Positions 57,353-64,000 of a stretch of DNA of 64,000 bases are shown here, piece after piece. The position numbers and the translations under genes were made by a program. Where the stretch lies: assembly GCF_907164915.1 (NCBI RefSeq), contig NC_061867.1:21685202-21749201 (forward strand), given 5' to 3'. The notes beneath the pieces were generated by a model. That model had not been told where the DNA came from, searched no databases, and was given only the letters and a program-made list of their open reading frames with translations. Within the stretch, counting starts at the first letter, position 1; every line of letters starts with the position of its first letter. The DNA comes from Impatiens glandulifera. Its lineage: Eukaryota; Streptophyta; Magnoliopsida; Ericales; Balsaminaceae.

Positions 57353-58948
57353 TGTTGGGAAAAATTAAAAACAAAGTAAAGAAAGAGAGTTCATTAAGTA
57401 AAAAGTAATTAACATAGAAATAAAAAAATCTATGAAATATTAAACAACGGAATTTTAATGATGTTTAAATAGAATAAAGCTAAGTTGTCTATTTGTTTTA
57501 TGCTGGAGCATAAGACTATGCTAATTTAGACGTGGTCTAAGTAGGCTAAATACACATGTAACGTAGTTAGACGTGGTAGTCTAACTCCTTTAGACTTGGT
57601 CTAAAGGGAAACGTAGTTAAACGTGGTAGTCTAACTCCTTTAGACTTGGTCTAAAGGGAAATATAGTTAGACGTGGTAGTCTAACTCCTTTAGACTTTGT
57701 CTAAAGGAAACGTAGTTAGACGATGTTGTCTAACTCCTTTAGACTTGGTTTAAAGAGATGCGTAATTAGACAAGGACTTCTAACTCCTTTAGACTTGGTC
57801 TAAAAGGATGTGTAGTTAGACGAGGTCGTCTAACTCCTTTAGACTTGGTCTAAAGGGATGCGTAGCTAGACGAGGTCGTCTAACTCCTTTAGACTTAGTC
57901 TAAAGGGATGCATAGTTAGACGAGGTCATCTAACTCTTTTAGACTTGGTCTAAAGGGATTCGTAGTTAGACGAGAATGTCTAACTCCTTTAGACTTATTC
58001 TAAAGGGATGCGTAGTTAGACGAGAATATCTAACTCCTTTAGACTTGGTCTAAAGGGATGCATAGTTAGATGAGCACGTATAACTTCTTTAGACAAGGTC
58101 TAACAGAGCAAGTCTAATACCTTGCTTTAGCAGCCATCTGAAGAAAAAGCATATGTTTAACAACGATCAACTAGTTGTCTACTACTCATACTCCACTCAC
58201 TTATGTGCAGTCTGTCAAGCCAGCTAATTCTATCAAATGAACGAATTCCACGTACGTAAATATCCTACCAACTGCCTGTTTAGTACAAGACAACTTCAGA
58301 GGATATTCAGAGCACTACCAGTTTGGTACGGCCACGATCCATTTGCTCAGAGTGTGCTGCGTTCTGGTACTATGTTCGGCCTTCCAACGGACACTTGCCA
58401 AGTGTCCGCAAAGAAGATTCGACCGTTGGTGTGCTTCTACTACAAATAGATGCTCAAGGACAACGAATGAATCACTCAGTTACCGAATTCAGAAGTTTAC
58501 TATTGCTCTTACTAATCTCTATCATCATTCAAGCTCAAGAGAGAAAATCAATTACTTTTAGCTATGAGAATATTGTTCATAATATTGTAAGTTGAATAGA
58601 GGCTGTTATGTTCAACAGATAGTCAGCTAGCTCAGTAAGTTGTATTCGATTCAAAATATTTAGTGGATATTCTTTCGGTTGTGGAAGAAGGGGTGACGAC
58701 GTATGAGTTTTATCTCCGAATATCCATAAAACCCTTAATATTCTTTACATTCTGCCATTTACCTTCCATCCGTTCAGAACATCAAATCCGACGAACACTT
58801 CCTCACTTGAATCTGTTTTAAGAGTTCGAAGGATTTGTGAATAATTGAAACAGATACTAATCCCTTACAGGATTATTATCGAATCATTTATTATTAGCTG
58901 TTATCAATAGTCAGACCTTAGTCTCTATTGTTAGCACTGATCCTATCA
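57353..58948 (+). repeat. 3' LTR of element E
   Basis: It is colinear with 49557-51106, with many substitutions and a 3' insertion of about 60 bp around 58815-58885 relative to the 5' copy. It ends CCTATCA and is followed by TATTA. Confidence 0.93.
57561..58112. repeat. Array of 11 dyad-bearing 50-bp units in the 3' LTR
   Basis: It has the same unit, count and order of variants as the 5' LTR array. The first units read GTGGTAGTCTAAC, later ones GAGGTCGTCTAAC. Confidence 0.95.
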
Positions 58949-58953
58949 TATTA

Positions 58954-60599
58954 TTATTATGACTGGTTGCCTATTCAAAACAATTAGATGCTCATCATTA
59001 GTATATATGAAACATGAATTAATTAACAAAAAAAAATCTGATTCATTACCCATGGCCCTAATTTTGATGGGTCTAATTGATTCCATTTTTGGTGTGGCCC
59101 TTAAAACTTCTGGACTTTCTCTTATAAATATTGAATATACTTAATATCCTGCTTATATATTTCATCTTTTTTTTATCAATAAATTTTTACAGAATTATAA
59201 TACACTGTCATAAATTTTTTGTTTTCATATACCTCTTATAAGAACGATGATTTATCTCTCTTTTGGTCATTTCTGGGGATAAGTTTTCTTAGACTCTGAA
59301 ATATGCATGATCCCCATTTCTGATATACTCAATTTGAGAAAAATAACGTGTTAATAAATGAGCCTAGTTGAGTGTTAGTTATACCAGTCATTTATCTTGA
59401 TTCTTCTACATACGCTACTCTGTTGTGGAATGTTTGATCTTGGACTGTTAGGTTTTTGATCATCTCGTTTAGTATTAACAATCAATGTTAAATTATATGT
59501 TGTTAAGTTAAATAAGAGTATAAAAACAATAAACATATATTAAAAGATGTACTTAGTTACTTGTGGGGTTAGAAAACGGTTCCTTTTTTATGATAAACTC
59601 TATTTCATCTACATCATGAAAGATTTTTTTTTCAGATTTTAACATATTCATGAATCTTTTATTCTTGTTTGTTGACAAATGTATATTTACTAAATAATTA
59701 AAAAAAGAGATTAGGGATAATATAATAAAACAAAATAGAAATGGATTAATTGAGAAGAAGAGAGGGAGTTGTAAGTTGTGCTAGCGAGATGATGACGATG
59801 GTTACGAAAAAGGATTGTGTTGAAAAAGGATTGTGATGGCCATTTTCCTTCCCCCATTATAATTCTGCCAAGATCATGTCAAATAACTCAAAAATTGTTT
59901 TTATCACATACCTCAAAAATTGTTTTTATCTATAATATTATGTATTATATATTGCATACATGATACTTTAAAGATCTGAAATTCAGTTTCTGAGTAACTT
60001 CAATTGAGTCACATTTTAGTTGGTGAAAAAGAAAGAATCGATAACAAAGCATTATTAATGAGAGACCTGAAAATTACACTGGAACCTATCAATAAAAAGT
60101 ATTTTCAAATGGAGACATGTTTTTCAGGACATCTACAGCTATTTTGTTATCCTTATTTTTTTATATTTGATCTCATCCAACTCAAATTTTGTTTTTAGTC
60201 AGCCTAAAATTGAACTTATGATCCAATTACACTATTTAACAAATAAAAGTATGTGCTTCTCAAGAACATGAGATCATGTTCCAGTACAGCTACATTTCTT
60301 GGACAAGTGAAGAAGAAAATCCAATAACGCTAGAACAATTTTAAGTTGAATTTCTAGAGCAGGAACGGATGACATTGATATTTACCCATATCTTCTAAAC
60401 TACTTTTGAAACTATTATTATTCTTAAGTAGACCTATCATTCTTCAACACATAGAAAAGCAAATAAAACCAGCGATGAGGAATATAATTGATGAATAACT
60501 AGGTCGACTTTTATAAAAGTGTAACAATTACTTAAATAGGAAGAAATTGCAGCAATTATAGGAGGAAACTGAAGCAATTAAAATTTTGTCAATTTCATG
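58954..60599. other. Unassigned sequence
   Basis: No gene is supported. Small frames at 58959-59144 and 60004-60198 have no recognisable motif. The left edge may belong to the interrupted exon described at 49299-49556. Confidence 0.45.
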
Positions 60600-61274
60600 C
60601 ACTATAACAAAAATTAACATTCTAAATCAACATATTTGTTAATAATAGTTCAGGATCTATCTCATAGAGCAAATCATCAGAATCATTGGTATGATGATGA
60701 GATTTACGGGAGCAATGTCAGAGATGGTGCGATTGAGGAGAACGTCCACCAAAGAAACGGAAAAAAATTCTCACTTCCATTTAACCTAACTTCATATATA
60801 GATAATGAATAAAAACGGGTTTAACAACTCAACCAAATATTCAAACTAAATTATAAAGTTTATTTGTTTTAAATTCAATTTATTAGATTAATTATAAATA
60901 CATTTATTTTGAATTATTTAATAGTTAATTTATTATATTATTTATTTAAAAAAAATTATTTATTATATTTCATCTAATATTAATTTAATATTAATAATAA
61001 AATTATATTTAATTAATTCAAAATATAAATAAATGTGAATTTTTAAATAAAAATAAATATACAATTTAATTTTAATTGTTAAAAAAAATTAAAAATATAA
61101 ATATAAATAAAATATAGAACAAAGAAACAAAATATTAAAATAAAATACTATTTAATTATTATTGTTTAAAAGTTTATTTTAATATAAATAAAATTATAAA
61201 GGTTGTCATAGACATTCAAAGTTATTTTTGCCACGCTTAATATGCGTCATCCGAAGACATATTTTGTTATAGTA
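60600..61274. mobile_element. Non-autonomous CACTA-type element, about 675 bp
   Basis: The left end CACTATAACAAAAATTAACA pairs with the complement of the right end, (T)ACTATAACAAAATATGTC, the outer base of which is mutated. The interior is AT-rich, with short repeats near the right end (TTGCCACGCTTAATATGCG). The flanking triplets (ATG, ATA or AAT) do not settle the 3-bp duplication. Confidence 0.55.
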
Positions 61275-62541
61275 ATATAAAATTTGAATAAATATTTTCA
61301 TTGATTCGATTTAGCCAAGGTTTGATATTCAAAAGACATGTTGATTCCACATTTGTACTTATTGCCATCTTTATTCACATTTAAATAAACCCTCTCCATC
61401 AATAATAACATTAGCAAATTTCATTTCACAAAATAATATATGCACTAAATATAATTGCCTGGCCTGATCATCCCATTCAAGTTGTAAAAATTAACAACTC
61501 TTTAAATAAGCAAATACAAGAACAAGTACGTGGATAGATGATAAAAATAAAGACAATATTTAAAAGGTTTAAGATGACCTCGAGATGTAACAATTTTTTT
61601 CATTTTGATTACTTTTTTATTTTCTTGGTGCAACTTTTAAAAAAATTTGAGTTCACGTGGCAGTGATGTGAAAATTCATATTCTATATTGTTTGTCGTTG
61701 AAAATATCATGAAATATCTAGAAATTTTGTCGTTAATCATTAAATTAGAATTGTATTTGAAATTAAAATTGGAAGGTTTAATTTCAATTATTAGATTTGA
61801 TACACCATTTAAAATTATGATTTGGAATTATATTTAGAATTTTTTGTAATTCATATATTTATTTTTTCTATATTTTCAAACAAAATATTTTATTATATTA
61901 TTATTACAACATTAACATGGTTAACGTGATTAATTGTTTGTTTTAATTTAAAAAAGTTAAAATAACAAACTAATAACTTTCATTTATAATTTATTAAGTT
62001 AACATTTTTAACTAAATTTTTTTTAATTTAAAAAGTTAAAATATTGAAAAGTATTTTATGTTTACAATTTAAAAAATAATTTATTTAGAAAATAAAATTT
62101 CAAATTGATATTTTTTTTCTTAATAAAAATCTAACCCTAAACAAAATGTTGACACATTAGTTATCTTAATAGGATATGTCAAATCAATATCTATATAAAA
62201 TATATGTCAAATTATTATTATTATATTTATTTTAATTTAAAAATTACAATTAATCAAAATTTTATAGTTTTTTAAAACATACTTATTGAATAGTTATAAT
62301 TCAGTATTCATTCTTTTGCAATTTCAATTCAAATTTCAATATTAATTTCAATTCAAATTTCGTACATCCAAATCGACCATAATTGAACACTATATAGACA
62401 TATTTTCAATATTAATCTCAAGATAGTAAAAAAATAATACACTGTAGACATAACTGACAATATTTTAGGCCACTTCACATTTCAATTCAAAATGTAGACA
62501 TTTACAAGGATGAAAATAAATTGGTGATTAATCACAGTTTA
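61275..62541. other. Unassigned AT-rich sequence
   Basis: No gene or repeat boundary was found. 62330-62360 has a short repeat of CAATTCAAATTTC. Confidence 0.45.
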
Positions 62542-62851
62542 TGTTGGGTTTCTTTGCCTAGAATATTCTTTTTGTATGATTGTCCCACATCGGAAGATGA
62601 TGGGAGTTGGGGAAGTTTCTTAGTGTATAAGAGAAACTCTTCCCTCTTTGGTTCATCGCACCCAATATTTGTTAGTTCTCTTTTGAACTATTCTGAGTAT
62701 CTGTAATCCGTGTTAACGATTATAGTGAAATATTTTTCATTGGCTCTGCCCGTGGATTAGTCAGCAATTTGCTGGATACCACGTTAAATCGAGTGTCGTT
62801 TTCATTCTGTCTTTTACTATTATTATCATTGTTCTTGCATCCGTTATAACA
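62542..62851 (+). repeat. 5' LTR of copia element G (about 310 bp)
   Basis: It begins TGTTGGGTTTC and ends TTATAACA, three bases before TGGTATCAGAGC (62855-62866). It contains the GTCCCACATCGGAAG block common in plant copia LTRs, and GTATAAGAG as a possible TATA box at 62625. Confidence 0.88.
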
Positions 62852-62854
62852 AAC

Positions 62855-62866
62855 TGGTATCAGAGC
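62855..62866 (+). other. Primer-binding site of copia element G
   Basis: TGGTATCAGAGC is an exact complement of the methionine tRNA 3' end. Confidence 0.9.
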
Positions 62867-62894
62867 AGGGTTGTTTAGATCTGCTCAGGCAAGA

Positions 62895-64000
62895 ATGATG
62901 GTTGAATGTAAAAGTTTGAAAGCCGACAAGTTTACTGGGAGAAATAGTTTCAGTCTGTGGTAGATCAAGGTCCGGGCATTGTTGAAACAATACGGCCTAT
63001 GGGCTCCCTTGATGAAGCCTGCACCTGTCCCACCACCTGCTGATATGAAGTCTTTGGAAGAAAAGGCACACTCAACATTGCTCTTGGCTTTGACAGACGA
63101 TATCATTACTAAGGTGGCTGAGGAGGAAACCGTTGCTGGTTTGTGGTCTAAGCTGGAGACTTTATACATGAAGAAGAGCTTAACCAACAAATTGCTTTTG
63201 AAGCAATGTCTGTTCAGTCTGCGTATTCAAGAAGGTACACCTCTTAGAGACCATCTAGATCAATTAAATGCAATATTATTAGATCTGCGTAATATTGATA
63301 TTAAGATAGATGATGAGAATGTTGCCTTGATTCTGTTAGTTCTTTACCAATATCATATGAAAACTTTAGGGAGTCTTTCATTAGTGGTAAAGATTCATTG
63401 GCTTTAGAAGAAGTTAGATCTACCCTTCACAGTAGAGAATTGCGACATAGTTGTAGTGACACTGTTTCGGATAGTCATGCTGTTGGGCTAATTGCAAATA
63501 ACCATCAGGGATATGGTAAACCGGGGAAAGAGAAGTTCCCCAAGAAACCAGTCAGTAGGGGTTCGAAACCAACAGATGTGTGCAATTACTGTAAGGAAAA
63601 TGGACATTGGAAGAATGAATGTCCAAAGAAGAGACAAAGTCAACATGAGAAGGCACCAGGTACTGTTGCAGTTGCTGAAGATGGTACAAATTCCGAAGAG
63701 GATATGGCCTTAGTTGCTGATGGTCACACACATTACACTGATGTGTGGGTTCTGGATTCTGGAGCATCTTCTGAAAGGAGGGTTATTCTGAGTAGGAATG
63801 TTGTCTTTGATGAAAATTTCATGCTTAACCCAACTGTGAAGTTCACCATTCCGGTAGATTGTGGTGTCAAGAAACAGGTGGAGCAGGAAATGACTGAGGC
63901 TAGTTGCGAAGCAAAGGCGAGTTTTTCTCAACCACTTTCAGCGTTAGATTTTCCAGTTGCTCCATCATCATCTGTAGAACATCAAAATCTAGCTCTTAAT
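62895..64000 (+). pseudogene. Element G gag fused to post-integrase segment, broken
   Basis: The first ATG is 62895. A TAG at about 62961 replaces a glutamine codon in the SLWQIKV-type block. A long open piece (62979-63407) carries the gag core (GLWSKLETLYMKKSLTNKL). A one-base shift near 63340 moves into a frame that stays open to the window end: the YENFRESFISGKDSLALEE block, an intact CCHC knuckle CNYCKENGHWKNEC (about 63580-63622), and the protease start VWVLDSGAS (about 63747-63767). RVILSRNVVFDENFML follows directly, which belongs after integrase. Most of protease and all of integrase are missing. Confidence 0.87.

Larger units (their letters stand above)
49557..58948 (+). mobile_element. 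Complete 9.4-kb copia-type element E, gag plus extra ORF, no pol
   Basis: LTRs at 49557-51106 and 57353-58948 (about 1.55 and 1.6 kb) both run TGTTGGGAAAAATT to CCTATCA. The 5-bp target duplication TATTA is exact at 49552-49556 and 58949-58953. A methionine tRNA primer site (51108-51120) and a polypurine tract AAAAAGGGGGAAAT (57339-57352) are in place. The internal region has a copia gag, then a non-coding zone with TTAGAC dyads, then a long broken second ORF. No protease, integrase, reverse transcriptase or RNase H motif was found. It would need enzymes supplied by a related element, so it fits a non-autonomous derivative. Confidence 0.93.
62542..64000 (+). mobile_element. Ty1-copia element G, 5' part with internal deletion, cut by window edge
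   Basis: 5' LTR, primer-binding site, gag and the start of protease lie in order. At about 63766-63781 the sequence jumps to the segment that normally follows integrase. The element runs off the window. Confidence 0.9.

Overview
The window is nuclear DNA of a flowering plant. It is AT-rich, carries introns with plant-type splice signals, and is crowded with nested Ty1-copia, CACTA, SINE and MITE elements. A seven-exon TPS-b terpene synthase, and an extra retrotransposon ORF that reminds me (from memory) of repeated proteins in Gesneriaceae gene sets, point to an asterid, perhaps Lamiales. The lineage call is inference.

Layout. 1-584: 5' end of a minus-strand copia element (family B). It sits in the transposase gene of a CACTA (En/Spm) element that ends at 5502; a SINE with a 17-bp target duplication also sits in that gene. 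7150-17585: a mosaic of copia pieces. An older plus-strand element (C) has a complete minus-strand family-B element (7584-12323, target duplication TTTGT) in its leader. C stops inside its reverse transcriptase at 15330. Two inverted gag fragments of another family follow, then the 3' tail and LTR of a third element. 17586-27750: MITEs, a second SINE copy, a degenerate ~3.7 kb CACTA-like element rich in subterminal repeats, and a 388-bp TIR element with a central cluster of GTTGCGTCACGCAAC palindromes.

28505-31603 holds the only apparently functional host gene: a 614-residue plastid monoterpene synthase (TPS-b) with all catalytic motifs and one GC-AG intron. A decayed copia element begins 84 bp after its stop codon and runs into a minus-strand copia remnant (34556-36960) and a gypsy scrap. 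An assembly gap (39107-39606) borders a ~870-bp AT-rich tandem array (to 43790) and a second decayed array. A Mutator-like MITE with a 9-bp target duplication, an unrecognised duplicated exon-like segment and an isolated LTR come next.

49557-58948 is a complete 9.4-kb copia-type element (E) with target duplication TATTA. It has gag but no protease, integrase or reverse transcriptase; instead it carries a second, non-retroviral ORF region. Each LTR holds an 11-unit, ~50-bp tandem array in which every unit contains two dyad-symmetric blocks, and a related set of dyads lies inside the element. This is the most unusual structure in the window. The right end (62542-64000) is the 5' part of another copia element with a deletion that joins its protease to the region after integrase.

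Almost all coding sequence is broken mobile-element sequence. Functional statements for those entries rest on conserved motifs visible in translation, not on searches.
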